Part shown: piece by piece, positions 32,853 through 45,900 of the stretch
How the letters are laid out: each line of letters begins with the position of its first letter
Position numbering within the stretch: the first letter of the stretch is position 1
Origin: Hydrangea macrophylla
Lineage: Eukaryota > Streptophyta > Magnoliopsida > Cornales > Hydrangeaceae
DNA: 64,000 nucleotides
Reading direction: 5' to 3'
Assembly: GCA_033977485.1 (NCBI GenBank)
Contig: CM066998.1
Coordinates: forward strand, 55,890,274 to 55,954,273
Translations under genes and position numbers: made by a program
The notes under the pieces: generated by a model
What the model was told of the DNA's origin: nothing
Databases searched by the model: none
The model's input: only the letters and a program-made list of their open reading frames with translations

Positions 32853-35800
32853 TGTAAACACCCCAATTTTGACCGACCGTCAAATTCAAGGGATGGTTAC
32901 CTCTAGACCGATGATGACAGTGACCGACGAAATTCGAAGACTTTCCAAACAATTCAAGTTCTTCAGAAGATTCTTCAAACTATGTTTTCAAAATTGAGAG
33001 AAAGAGAGAAATCAGGTAATTCGGAAAAACCCAAGTATGAAGTACATGTGAGAAAGGAACAGTCCGAAGGTCAATCTCCAAAATTAATTATATATATATA
33101 TTATTTTGAAAATAAAAGAAAAGGAAAAGGAATTTCAAAGAAAAGAAAAAGAATTTTAAAAGAAAAGAAAAGAATTTTGAAAAAGAAAGAAGAAAAAGAA
33201 GAAGAAAAACATAATATAATAGAATATTTATAGAGAATTGCTATGTACACCGTTAGTTTTGCTATGTACACCGCTCAACTTTACAAAAGTAAGAATTTTT
33301 AGAAGAAAATTGAATTGGAATAAAGGAGTTTGGGTGTACATAGCAAATACACAGGTGTACGTAGTAATTCCCTATTTATAAAGTATAAGTATAATTTACA
33401 TATATTAAAGCATACATACTTAACATAAATATTTTAAAAATGAGACAATACCATTGGTGCGACACGCGGCATAGGCGGCGACACTCACTGAGTGCTGCAC
33501 CAGCACTTACTGAGTGTCGTAGACAACTCCGTGACTGTCGGTCGCTGTAACAGCCTGTTTTCTTTCAAATACGTATGAAATATTCTTGTACTTGGGTTTT
33601 CTACCCAAAATTACCTAATCTCATATTTTGGCCTAGATAAGGAGGCATTCACCTCCATTGCAAAAAAATTACAATTTCAATCCTTCTTCTCCCTCAATCC
33701 CCTACTTCCATTTTACAAGTCATAGAAAACTAGAGAGATTTAAGAGAGGAAAAATCAATAAGTTTTCCTTTGAAGAATTTGAAGAAGAAGTTGAGGAAGT
33801 TGAAAGATCTTCACCAACAAATCAAGAACTTCTTGAGGTGATAGAGGTAACCTTCTAACTCTATCTAGAGGTTGGCTAGATTCAATCACAAACTCGTAGA
33901 TTTAGGATTTTTACACATTTTCAAAACCTCTCTTCCTACCTCATTTCATCACACACCACATAGAGTTTGTGATTGGATTTTCAAGTTTTGTTTTCATTAG
34001 TTAGGATCTTAATATAGCCTTGGATTTATACCAAACAAAAATTATAAAAGCATTTTTACTTGCATTTTATGTAAACCTTGATTCTATTTCTTCTTGCCTC
34101 TATTTGTTTTGAAACTCATGAGATCTCCTATATCTCATTGGGGTTCTCCTTTGGTATTGATCTATTAGTCTCCCATGGTCTCATGATTTATGTGGGGACT
34201 AAAGATGGGTCATAGTTACATCCATATGTTTTGTTGGGTTTAAGTTTTGAACAATAACTTAAGTCCTTCAAGATGAATCTCATAGAATTATTTCTATATT
34301 CTATGAAGTTTGAATAATTTTCAGTCATATCTTAGTCTCCAAGGACCATTAACTTGGCAGGAAGACTAATAAAAAAGAATTTATATTCCTCAAGGAACAT
34401 GCATTTGGGAGAGGGATTAGGAGTAGTTTGAGCTTATTAAAGTTTTGAACACCAATTTCACAAATGGTGCAGTGAACTTATGAACTCACTGAGGTCTAGG
34501 ATTTTAATTAAATCATAGTCCATGAGAATTGAGTGAGACCAATTGGAAAATGTTCATAACTTGTATTTGAGTCACTAGAACTTTTGTTTTGATGAAATCC
34601 TATAATTAGGATGGTTTGGTCTTATGATTTGTGAGTAGGTTGTTCTCTGTCCAAAAGTTTCAGAACAGTAAGTTCGTTTTAAAATGGGTAAATCAGAGCT
34701 TAATCAAGTTTTCTTGACCTCAAATAATTTTTTCGAAGTAGTTCAATGTGTTAGGAAGATATGCTAAAAAGACCAAAGTGATTCTGATTTTTTTACTATT
34801 TTTAGAAAATCATACAAAAACTCTAGACAGAGAGTTGGAAATTTCTAAGTGATGTCTGGTTATGACCTTATTCCCAGATATTTAACCGTTGGATCTTTTT
34901 GATTTTCTTTTTGGGTTAGAAACTAGACTCACAGAGTCATAACATATCAAAAATCATTAAGATCCAACCATTGAAAGTATTTTATTTCTATTTTTGAAAG
35001 TCTGGTCTGCTCTCTGTAATTCTTGCAATTTTGTCACGGTTTTGATAAACCTTGAACAACTCTAATCTAATGAAGTCCTAATGTCCTAAGATCTTAACCA
35101 TGTCTTAAATAATGTCAATTAAGTTTAAATCCAAAGGCTAGATGATCCAAACTAATGAATATCTCATAGCTCATGATCATGCATTTATTCATACATATTG
35201 ATACTTATGAATAGAATTCATTTTTTGGTCTAAGTTGCACTTAATTAAACCAAATTGAACATGACTAGGGGTTCCTTATGATCATGTTGGGGCTATGACG
35301 TCTCTATATGGACATTACATTGGCTCTTAGTTGAGACTTGTATATCTATAGAGGTGCTATGGTTCCAATTAGTTAAAAAGAATCCAAAGATTATGTCAAT
35401 TCCTCCTCTACTGATAGATTTCAGCTAGAAGTTTAGGATTGATTATTTGATATCTTGTTTGAAGCATGTGGACTATATATTCTTTGTTTTATAGCGCTTT
35501 TGAGGTACGTTTTTTCAACCCCTCCCTAGTTTATTTTATTCTTTGATTTTAATTGATTTTCGACTCCATGTGCGACACCTTAGATTAGGTCTTGCTTTAT
35601 GTGTATATGTGATTAGAGACCTTTTCTTAGGTTTTATTTTCTTGCATGCATCACACGTTTAATATTCGCGGTAGGATCCCGGGTAAGTTTTCTAGTTCCC
35701 TATTGCATATCATATTGCTTGCTAATTGAATTACATGATTTTGGATGCTATTTTTTCGTTAGCAATCTTATACCCTTTTGACATGCTTGTGTAACGTATA

Positions 35801-36083
35801 TATATGTATTAGTTGAGGGCATGTCTAGATTATTAATTCGATTAAAAGGATGTTGAGTAGAGCCTATCATGACATAGGATGAGAAGGGGTGTTTTAGTCT
35901 GCCGGGCTCTTTCCCCTCTCATTCCATAATCCCCGAACCCACTTTATCTTTGGTTTTGCAAAAGATCAGTTTGCTTTTAAATTGGTTTCTTAATTTTCCT
36001 TAAAAAAAAAATTAAGTGGCAACTCTTTGTATTTATTTTGAAAATTTTTTTTAAACAAGTGGGCTCAAATACGGGTACCCACA
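32853..36083 (+). repeat. 3.2-kb 3' LTR of the Tat/Ogre-like element
   Basis: Begins TGTAAACACCCCAATTTTGACC right after a polypurine tract and ends GGGTACCCACA. The last part contains CCCGAACCC...GGTTTTGCA...AAGTGGCAACTCT, the usual close of Tat-lineage LTRs. It is non-coding apart from short lysine-rich frames. It carries a small MITE (33233-33372) and a dyad-rich patch near 33490-33530 (CACTGAGTGCTGCACCAGCA). The right neighbour is a 5'-truncated Copia element. Confidence 0.7.
33233..33372. mobile_element. 140-bp MITE with perfect 8-bp target duplication
   Basis: Ends GAGAATTGCTATGTACACC and, reversed, GGGAATTACTACGTACACC. It is flanked by TATTTATA on both sides (33225-33232 and 33373-33380). 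The phrase GCTATGTACACC occurs twice in the left arm. An 8-bp duplication fits a hAT-type element. It is inserted in the Tat/Ogre-like LTR. Confidence 0.75.
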
Positions 36084-36089
36084 ATTGGA

Positions 36090-39000
36090 GCAAAAGATTA
36101 CATCCCAGTTGTCTGCACCCCATATGCCTCAGTAGAATAGTGTAGCAGAAAGAAGGAACAGGACTTTCATGGACATGGTAAGATCTATGATGAGCTATTC
36201 GGATTTACCAGTTTCCTTTTGGGGACACGCATTAGAGACAGTTGCATACATTCCAAACTTGGTACCATCTAAGTCCGTACCCACTACTGCCATGAAATTG
36301 TGGATTGGGAAAAAGCCTAGTCTGCGGCATGTTCAGATCTGGGGTAGTCCAGCACACGTGCAAAAGGGAATGCAGAAAAGTTGGAATCGAGAACAAAAGT
36401 ATATTTTTTTGGTGGGTATCCAAAAGGGTTTAAAGGTGGTCTATTTTATAGTCCTAAGGATCATAAGGTTATTGTTAGCACCAATGCCACATTTTTAGAA
36501 GAGGACTATGCTATGGACCACAAGCCCAGAAGCCATAATGTTTTAGAGGAATGAGAGGTGAGACACCGACAAATACTTTTCGATACCATCCGTACGAGAA
36601 GAAATGTCACAAGAAAGAGTTATCGATATTCCATTACCACATTGTAGTGGGAGGATTACCGAAACTCGTGTAGATCCTGAACCATACATTAACATGCAGG
36701 TTCCTGAACTAGTACAGTGTGCAGATAATGGTGTATTAGGGTCAGAATCTTCATAATGTAATACCAGTGATACTCAGACACGGTTGTGCCTTGTCGTAGT
36801 GGGAGGGTTATTATTCAACCTGACCGGTACATGTTCTTAGGAGAGTCTTATGATCGGGTCCCTGATGAACATGGTACCGATCCTTATAACTACAATGAAG
36901 CACGCCAAGATAAAGATGAAGATCTTTGGCAAAAAATGAAGTCTGAAATGGAGTCCATGTACTCCAATCAAGTCTGGGATCATGTTGAACCACCCAATGA
37001 TATAAAACCCATTGTATAAAGTGGATCTATAAGAAGAAGAGAGGGGTAGACGGTAAGATAGAAACCTTTAAAGTAAGGCTTGTTGCGAAAGGGTTCACTC
37101 AAAAAGAGGGAATCGATTATAAGGAAACCTTTTTGCCGGTGGCCATACTAAAGTCTCTCAGGATTCTCTTATCCATTATTGCACATTTCGATTATGAAAT
37201 TTGTCAAATGGATGTCAAGACAGCGTTTCTGAATGGGAATCTTGACGAGTGCATCTATATGGTGCAACTACATGGGTTCATTACGAAGGGCCAAGAGCAT
37301 GTGTTGTGCAAGCTTAAGAAGTCCATTTATGGACTTAAGCAGGCATCCAGGTCTTAGAATATCCATTTTGATCAAGCAATCAAGTCTTTGGTTTTGATCA
37401 ATGTGCGAATGAATCCTGTGTATATAAGAAGTATGATGGAAGTGTGGTGGTGTTCTTAGCAATATACGTGGATGATATCTTGCTAATCCGAAACGATGTG
37501 GGGGTATTATCTTCTGTAAGGGTATGGTTGTCCAATTAATTCAATATGAAGGAGTTGGGAGAAGCCGGTCACATCCTAGGGATCAAGCTTATGCGAGATC
37601 GCAAGAATAAGATGTTGGGCTTGTCACAAGTCACTTATATATATCGACAAAATTCTTGCAAGATTTAGCGTGCAAGATTCCAAGAAGGGATTCCTTCCCT
37701 TCAAACATGGAATTACTCTAAGGATCGATGTCCTTAGAGACCAGATGAGATAGAGAAGACGAAGTCAGTTCTGTTAGCCTTAAGGTATATTAAGGCATAT
37801 TTAATTATGTTTTGATGATGTCAAATATGCTATGATAATTACATGATTCATATTGATTCATTCCTTGTTATTATTATAGTCATTTTTATGCTCATATATA
37901 ATCTCATGTATTAATATTGTATCAATGTTTTAACATCTTTGTGTGCATGAGATTCAATTGATGTAGATCAAGATTACAAGGAGCTCAACAAGGATCAAGC
38001 TTGAAGACTTGAAGATATTTCATCCTTGGTTGAAGTCTAGGACCATCATTGTAAGGCATCTTGATCTCACACTCTTAGGGGCTCAAACAAATGCTAAAAG
38101 TTAAAGTTTTGGAAACAAATTTTAAATGGGTCATCTTTAAAGCAATGCCCCAACCAATTGAAGAATAATTAGATGTTTAGTTTTTTATGGTTGGAAAGGT
38201 ATTTGAATCTAGTTTCCAAAACATCAAACGGATCTCAAAAATTCAGTTTGTAGAGGGAGTTATGGCCGTTTTAGTGAAGAGGTTTCAGTCTGCCAAAACC
38301 AACAGAAAACCAGTCGGCTGATTTCTGAAGGGTGCAGTCGACTGAGGGCCCGATGCAGTCGACCGAAGTGAGCAGAATGCAAACAGAACCCTCTGTAAAC
38401 ACATCTCAATCGACTACTTCAAGGACCAGTCGACTGAAGCGACCTAAAAAGGCATAACGGCTAGTTTTTAAAGGGGCTTTTAATTACCAAACTTGCCACC
38501 AACGGCTACAATCTTTCTTGGCCTATAAATACATGTTTTCCCACACCATTTCATGTGGATCAATCTATTGGAAAACATCTATTTCAATCACACAACTTGT
38601 TGATTCTTAATCATTCACAATTGAGCCCTAGTTGTGTGAGTTTATCAATTTGCTCTAGCCTTCAATTGTAATCTTTGAGAGAGTGAATTGTAGTGAGCTT
38701 TCAATTGTATTATTCACTCTATAAAGAGAGTTCAATTTGTATCAAAATCAATTGTAAAGAGTGAGGGTTAGTAACCCTTGTGTGCAAAGAAGAGGTGTTC
38801 TTCTTTGGGAGAGATCATAGGCTCTTGTAACAGTTTGGTGCACACCCGTAAGTGCTCCGGGAAATGGTTTGGTCTACACCCGTAAGTAGATCGGATTAAG
38901 GAATCCTCAAGAGGTGTTCTTGAGGGGTGGACGTAGACCGCGGTGTGCGATTGCCGAACCACTTGAAAAATTGGTTTGCAAGTATCTCTTCCCTTATCTC

Positions 39001-39450
39001 TTTACATTATTGTTTGTGTTTGTGTTTAATTTGCAATTAAGTTTTGTAAAAGGTTAATTTCCGCTAAAACCTTATTCACCCCCCCCCCCCCCCCCCCCCT
39101 CTAAGGTTTCCATATTTGGGCCAACAATTTCTTTATGCCTCGATAGTAAGATGCCTAGTGTATACTATGTTATGTACTAAATCTGACATCTACTTTGTTG
39201 TTGGCATGGTTAGTAGATATCAGTCTAATCCAGGGCAAGAACATTAGACTTTTGTGAAAAATATTCTCAAGTACCTGAAAAGGACTTGAGACTATATGTT
39301 AGTTTAACAAGCAGACAGTCTTGTACCTATTGGGTACACAGATTCTAATTTTATGTCAGATACAGATTCCAGAAAGTCTACCTCAGGATATATGTTTACC
39401 CTAGGAGGTGGAGCCATTAGTTGGAGTGAGGTGTGTCGCATCATGGCTTT
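36090..39450 (+). pseudogene. Copia pol remnant: integrase end, reverse transcriptase, RNase H
   Basis: Recognisable blocks in order: integrase end (AERRNRTFMDMVRSMMSY near 36145, LVPSKSVPTT near 36260), reverse transcriptase (CQMDVKTAFLNGNLDE near 37205, KSIYGLKQAS near 37320, catalytic YVDDIL near 37465) and, after the solo LTR, RNase H (TDSNFMSDTDSRKSTSGY near 39345). Many stops and frameshifts separate them and the C-terminal part of RNase H is missing before the 3' LTR. No functional protein is possible. Confidence 0.82.
37772..39126 (+). repeat. Solo LTR related to the gag-only element
   Basis: 1355 bp, TGTTAGCC to CCAACA, aligning along most of its length to the LTRs at 6029 and 10532 (for example GAGCTCAACAAGGATCAAGCTTGAAG near 37980, in pieces, and the shared TTGAGGGGTGGACGTAG). 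Flanks AGTTC and ATTTC are the probable 5-bp target duplication with one change. It carries diverged palindromes (CAGTCGACTG types near 38310-38435) and a run of about 18 C near 39080. It split the Copia pol, and LTR-LTR recombination removed the rest. Confidence 0.82.
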
Positions 39451-39467
39451 GAATTTAGTTGGGAGAT

Positions 39468-41110
39468 TGTTAGAGATATATACTAAAAGCCATGCTTATG
39501 TAGTCGATTTATTATTTATTTAAAAAAATTAGTTATTCCATTTTAATGAGATTCTATGTGGGCAAAGGTTGTATATTATTGTTTATTTAATATTGTGCAT
39601 GTGTGTCTCTTATTCTACATAGTAGGTGGTTTGGTGTGTATAGTTCGACTTACACACAGAAGATCACACCATTAGATCTTGTGGAATATAATATTTTGGT
39701 TTACAGTCTTAGATGGGATTTGACACACCATCGGTAGGACTGTAGCATAGTGTTGTAGTAAGTTTGTCTTGACTACGGGAAACGATATAGTTTCAACTCA
39801 GTATGCTGATACACTTTGTGTATTAAACGAGACTGACTTGGGGTAATTATCTATGTACTGACTTAAGATAATTAACAACTCATGATTACTAAGAGTGATT
39901 ATGCTCTAAATCCTAAGTTAATTTATAGACACGTACACTTGATATTTACACTTTGATCCTTAAAAGGGTGAGATCCTTAAATGGGTCAATATGTCATTGG
40001 ATTTAGTGATAATACTAATTGTGTAGTGGATATTAAGTAATGATGGAATCCATGTCCCAATTGTGGGATTGATAATGTCCCCTTGTGGAAGCTTATAAGT
40101 TTTGATTATGTCAAATCTTGCAAGTAGATTTTGTATCCGACATATTAGATAGGTTAAGCAAAGGATCTCAAAGAATTTCAAGAGATTAGTTAAATATGAT
40201 TGTCAGTAATTATATTTAATTAATGGATATTTGTAATCTTAACGTGGGGAGAAAAATAAGCATTTTATAACATGGAGCTCGAATTATATTTTTGAGATAA
40301 GGGTAGAAGTGTAATTATAATTCTTTAGTGGTATGAATTATAATTTATAAAAATAGGAATCTGATTTAGTTAGAATTAGGGTTTCCTAATTTCATAGGAA
40401 GCCTATCCCTTACTGACTTCTTATATAGTCTCTATCGTAGCCTATATATATGCTGCCTTGGCTTTCTTCTCAGGTTACGTGATTTAACATTCTAAGTTTT
40501 ACTTGACCTCCTTGCTTTCTCCTAGAAGGGTTTTCACCCTAGTCTCCATGAGCATTCAAAAGACATAAGAGTGAAGATCGCTAGCATTGGACAACACTCA
40601 CTTAAAGATCGTCGAACTGCTCAATACTGATCGAAAGTTGCTGATTTTTTACACGACGTTCCTGATGTCGAGACGAAGCTGTTGTAAAAAATTCAAGTCA
40701 ATCGGCGATTGTTTAGTCCTCCTGACGAACACATCTTTGTCGAATTAAAGTGATCGGGATTGAATCATCACAACAATCATAGAATAGTTCTCGATTTGAT
40801 CCAACGGATCACAAGAGAGCATTATAACTTGGAATAGAAAAGAAAGCGTAAAAAGGAGAGAGCAAAAAAACAAAAGGATTTCGGAAGAGCCAACACTCAG
40901 TTCGAGATTGTGGCAGCTGAGGAATGCGGATGAAGATTATGAGCTGTTATCGAGCCCGTGTTCTCAATTCATCTACTACAGCAATCCGTTTTTCCAGTTT
41001 GAGATAACCCTAGTTCCGCCCTTGTAGGATTATTGTAGTTTACACGCAATTTTTTGCAGTATCAACTTATACGCGCTGTCAACGGATTGTGGGAATGCAG
41101 TTTCCTAACA
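39468..41110 (+). repeat. 3' LTR of the Copia element
   Basis: 1643 bp from TGTTAGAGATATATAC to TTTCCTAACA, preceded by the purine tract GTTGGGAGAT. No coding content. A candidate TATA region (CCTATATATATGC) lies near 40442. Confidence 0.7.
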
Positions 41111-41128
41111 TCAATATGTTAATATAAA

Positions 41129-41826
41129 GGGTAAATATCACCTAGACCCCCTGAGGGTTGCTCTAATCACACTTAGACCCCCTCCCGTTTTAGTAATACC
41201 ACCTACACCTCCTGAGGTTTGAAGCGCGTATCACCTAGACCCCCTCCGTTAATTCACTATTAAAAAAGTGACGGACTAACATAAATAAATACAAAACATA
41301 CCCCTGAAAGTTTCATCCTTGTGTCATTTTAATCGTTGTAGTTTCAATTGGGTCAATTTGGTCCCTACAAATTTAAATTGAAGCAATTTTATCCAAATAC
41401 CCCATTCTGTGAAAAAAATGACAGAATTTACCTCCTATTATGCACAATTACACTAATAAGCAGGTTTGGAGATTGGTAGTGTTCTATTTTTGTCCTTAAA
41501 AAGTGTGACAGTGCATAGTATGTGAGTAAATTCTGTCAATTTTTCTCACAGAATTGAACATTTGGATCAAATTACTTCAATTTAAAACATTAGGGCCCAA
41601 ATTGATCCAATTGAAACTACAGGGACTAAAATGATACAAGGACCAAACTTTCTGGGGTATTTTTTGATTTATTTATGTCAATCCGTCACTTTTTTAACAA
41701 TGAATTGACGGAGGGGATCTAAGTGATACGCGCTTCAAACCTTATGGGTGTAAGTGATGTTATTGAAACGTGAGGGGGTGTAAGTGTGATTAGAGTAATC
41801 CTCAGGGGTCTAAGTGATATTTACCC
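41129..41826. mobile_element. 698-bp foldback element, nearly all stem, 9-bp target duplication
   Basis: Ends GGGTAAATATCAC and its complement; the two halves of about 330 bp pair along almost their whole length with roughly 15% mismatches (for example AGACCCCCTGAGG, TTTGAAGCGCGTATCAC and AAAAAGTGACGG recur inverted). It is flanked by a perfect TAATATAAA duplication (41120-41128, 41827-41835). No coding sequence. The 9-bp duplication and long arms point to a Mutator-like foldback. A transcript across it would form a long hairpin. Confidence 0.85.
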
Positions 41827-41835
41827 TAATATAAA

Positions 41836-42929
41836 AGGGTTGTGATCTCAAGTCATAACCCTAACTTCATTCTCCTAAAAAAAATAACAGAAACAAACAC
41901 AAAAATTTCTCTATTTTTGCTCTCTTCATTTACAGATCTTCAAAAAATATTGCTTCACCACAAAAATCGGTATTTCTGAACGTATACTTGAACAATAATG
42001 GGTAATCGGTTGTTCATATTCATTGGTGCAAAATGTTGTTTAACTTTAAATTTATTGTATCTTGGAGGCGATTTGTTAGAAATACGCTTGCACATCATTT
42101 TGTTTACAATGGTAGGGCGAATTAGGTCTTGACAGAAGCATTATTGTGACACGCCTTCTCATTTCATACTCTCACATATGCACTTCAAATGGGCTTGGGT
42201 AATGCTTTGATCAACCCCTTTTTTTTTTATAACATTAGGTATGGAGAATGTCATGTCTCTAACATTCTGGCATATCTTCTGAACTTTTGAATCTTGAAAG
42301 AGATTTCGAAATAGTTTTTCTTTTCAGGGTATAGTCTCATTATTGATATACTTTAGCTAGCTAGCTACAGGAAGAAGAAAAAGAAGGAAAAAAAAAAAAA
42401 AAAAAAAAACAAGAGGTGTAAATATGAAAATAGAAACATTGATAAGTGTTAAAATAATTTGCTATAGTTCCTTTAACCCCTAACTCACATCCTCAAATGC
42501 AAAACACAATCTTCAACTTAAAGGTGAAAGCAAACAGGACTTCTTTCTTCGTCTTCTTTTTTTTTTTCTAAAAATGAAAAGGTAGTAACTGTATCAAAAT
42601 CCGTATTTAAAAAAGCTGATATAATGTAGTATAACAATTGGTCAGATTGCATTCAGAAAATGTTAGTCCAAATAACAAATTTTGATTTCACAAAAGAGCA
42701 TTGGATTTTAACCGCGGTCCTGTCACAGCTGCTAAGATGGTGGCCTCAGAAAACAACAGTTCAAATCTAATTTGATGTATAAATCAAAATACAGTAGTCT
42801 CAGACAATAATAGTTCAAATCAAATTTGTTTTCGTATGGAAAGGCAAACATTAGTATAAATCCACATGAACTAGGACTAAATGTTCATTCACATCATAAT
42901 TTACAAAGCATGCATAATTTGGTACTCGC
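41836..42929. other. Non-coding stretch downstream of the receptor kinase gene
   Basis: AT-rich, with poly-A near 42390 and short frames only. It should include the 3' untranslated region of the receptor kinase gene (minus strand) just below 42930. I see nothing else. Confidence 0.5.
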
Positions 42930-45900
42930 TCATCGCCCTTCAACTATTAACTCACTATCCTCATTTACGGAACAAAGATTATTGCTTTCCGATCGAAGAT
43001 CAGAATGCAAGAAGTTTTGAAACGTGAATGTGGGTTGTTTTGGCTGTGGAAGATCGGTTTCATTGCTGAGCATGAAAACTATATCTGACATGGTTGGCCT
43101 GTCCTTAGGGTGGTCTTGAACACAGAGAAGCCCAACATGTACGCATCTCATTACTTGCAACGGGGAAAATGATTCAGCCAGTGCTTCATCTGTTATCTCT
43201 AATACTCTGCATTCATTCCACAATGCCCATACCTGAAACAATCACATGTAATCTCAATGAAAATGGACACTCTGTTTGGTTCATGGAAAAAAAAACAGTG
43301 TTAAAGGACTTTTCCTTGTTTTGTTAATAAGCCTTGTTTGGTTTGCGGATATGGGAAAATTATTTCCCTTTGGCTTTGTTTGGTTCATGGATTTCATGAA
43401 GGGAAAGAGGGGAAAGGAAAGCAATATGGAAAACTAGTCCCATCGTAAGGTAAAAGGAACTAATTTTCCATCTTGTTTTCCTTTCCTCTCTTCTTTTCCC
43501 TCATGAATTCCATGAACCAAACAAAGCCTTAGTGAGACGAGACTGGAACCAAAAATGTTGAAATTACTAAAGAAAAAGAGGAATGGAAAGGACTTACAAA
43601 TTAATTAAATATTTATCCTTTACTTTTCACTTTGTGTTCTTATTAACCAAATAAAGAAAAGCATTTTCATTGGTGTTTTCTTTTCTTTTCCCTCACTAGC
43701 CTAAAGAAAACTGTGAGGAAAATAACAAGGAGAAGAAAATGCAGTGAAAAATAAATTTAAAAAATTTCAATTTTGTGAGTCATTTGACTCATTTCCCTCC
43801 TCTTTTCTTTGTTTCATAATATATTTTGGAGGTTTTAAATTTCTATAGTTTCTTTAAGCATGGAGTAACGCTGTGGTTTTTGGCTTTCAGTTTTTGTTTC
43901 CATTTTTTGAATTGGGAGTTGACTGTGATCAATTCAAAAAATGAAAACAAAAACTGAAAACCAAAAACCACAACGTTACCATACTAGCCCTCAGCAAATG
44001 GTTTTCTTCCATCTTGTTTTCTTTTCCATCTCTACATCCAACAGACCAAACAGGGCGTAAAAGAATAAAAAAACAAATTAATGTGAAAAATATATTGGAA
44101 ATTAACTTTGAGGTGAGACTGAAAACTTACATAACCAAGAAGGTTTAGGTATTTTTCACTATAATAGGAACTGGTATTCCTCCTGCTGCTGACAATCTCT
44201 AATAGCAAAACTCCAAAGCTAAACACATCAGACTTCTCGGAATATATCCCTCCCACGACATACTCCGGAGACATATAGCCTCTGCATTTTGTTAGAAATG
44301 GAATATAGATAGTTCTTGAATGTAATATTCAATGGTATCACTAGTTTGAACTATAACGCTATTAATAATTTAATACCATGTTTTAGGTTATAATTCAGAT
44401 CGGACTGAATATGTGTATTCATTTTGGGTCTGTATCTAGTGTTCATGGTAAAGGTTAGAGACAAGTCAAAAGAGTTTTCTGCTTTGATAGCATGTCAGAA
44501 ATTTAAACAATACAAAAAGGGAAGAAAAAGAACAAGAGATTTATGTGGTTCAGCCAAATGCCTACGTCCACGGGAGCTAAACAGTTTTCACTATATTGCC
44601 CAACTCAAATACTAAAATGGGTAATGCCTATATTTGCAAGGTGATCCTGAAGATTCATCATATCAAAGATGTTTATCTAAATAAAGAACACAATAGATTT
44701 GATGATATCCTATCTCTAACTTAAATGATAAAATATGCATATTTCCAGATACGACAAAATATGCATATCTTATTGCTAACACCTCCTTTTTTCTTAAGTT
44801 ACAATAATATTTTGAAAACAATAACTTTTAATGTTATTTAATCACGGAAGAAAACACAAGGGAAACAAAAGGAACTAGGAAATAAAACAAAATTGTTAAG
44901 TTACCAACTACTCCGAAAGCTTAAGCTGTTAGAGAATGGGCCGAAAAATGTACATCAAACTTCAACACCCCAACGTGCAACATGCACAAGGAGAGCAAAC
45001 AAACCAAACTCCATCATAGTGGAGACAAATAACAAAGTGCAAATATGCACAACAAAGCGGAGATGGAGAGTCAACCCATGACCTCCCACAAACAGTTTTG
45101 ATACCATGTTAATTTACCAACTACTCCAAAAGCTTAAACTGTTAGCGAATGGGCCCAACAATGTATATCAAGCTTCAACAAAAATAAAAAAATAAAAGAA
45201 ATAAAAAATAAAAAAAAATCGGGAGAGGTAGTACAATCTATTAAAGGGACGTAAGTATGCTTACAATGTTCCTACTACTCTTTGGGTGTTGACTAGCTCT
45301 TGGGTGACTAGAAAAGTCCGTGCCAATCCCAAGTCTGAGATTTTTGGATTCAAGTCATCATCTAAGAGAACATTGCTGGCCTTCAAATCCCGGTGGATAA
45401 CTCTTAAGTATGAATCACGATGGAGATAAAGAAGCCCTCTAGCCACACCCTGAATAATGTTGAACCGCTTAACCCAATCAAGCTGAACTCGTTTTGCCGG
45501 ATCTAAGAAGCATGATTGGACGCCGCACCAACCCATTAATAAATAAACAACAAAAATAGAAAAAGACGACAAAATACATAAATGTCGGTCCTTCCCATGA
45601 GTTTATAACATTAGACTCTGCTCTGTTTAGTTTGCGGTTTTAGAGAAGGAAAAGAAAAGGAAAAGGAAAACACAATGGAACTAGTTTTCTTCTTGTGTTA
45701 CTTTCTTTCTTTTCCTTCTTTATAAGGAAAAGAGAAGCAACAGTAGAGTGAGAAGTGAAAGCTATTTCCCTAGTGTTTTCTAGTGTTTTACTCGACCATT
45801 AAATAGCATCAAAATTATAATTTTTCGCAATATAACAAAAACACAAGGGGAAAAAAAAGAAGCTAAGGGTGTGAGTACAAAAAATTAAAAAAATAAAAAT

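Larger units (their letters stand above)
36084..41110 (+). mobile_element. Ty1/Copia element, 5'-truncated and split by a solo LTR
   Basis: Pol starts abruptly in the integrase at 36084, next to the Tat/Ogre-like LTR end, so 5' LTR, gag and protease are missing. Pol fragments run to about 37760, then a solo LTR of another family (37772-39126), then the end of pol (39127-39450), a polypurine tract (GTTGGGAGAT) and a 1643-bp 3' LTR (39468-41110). Confidence 0.82.

Noticed and set aside
32982..33233. 83-codon frame rich in Lys, Glu and Arg
   Set aside because: Low-complexity A/G tract within a Tat/Ogre-like LTR, ending at a MITE boundary.
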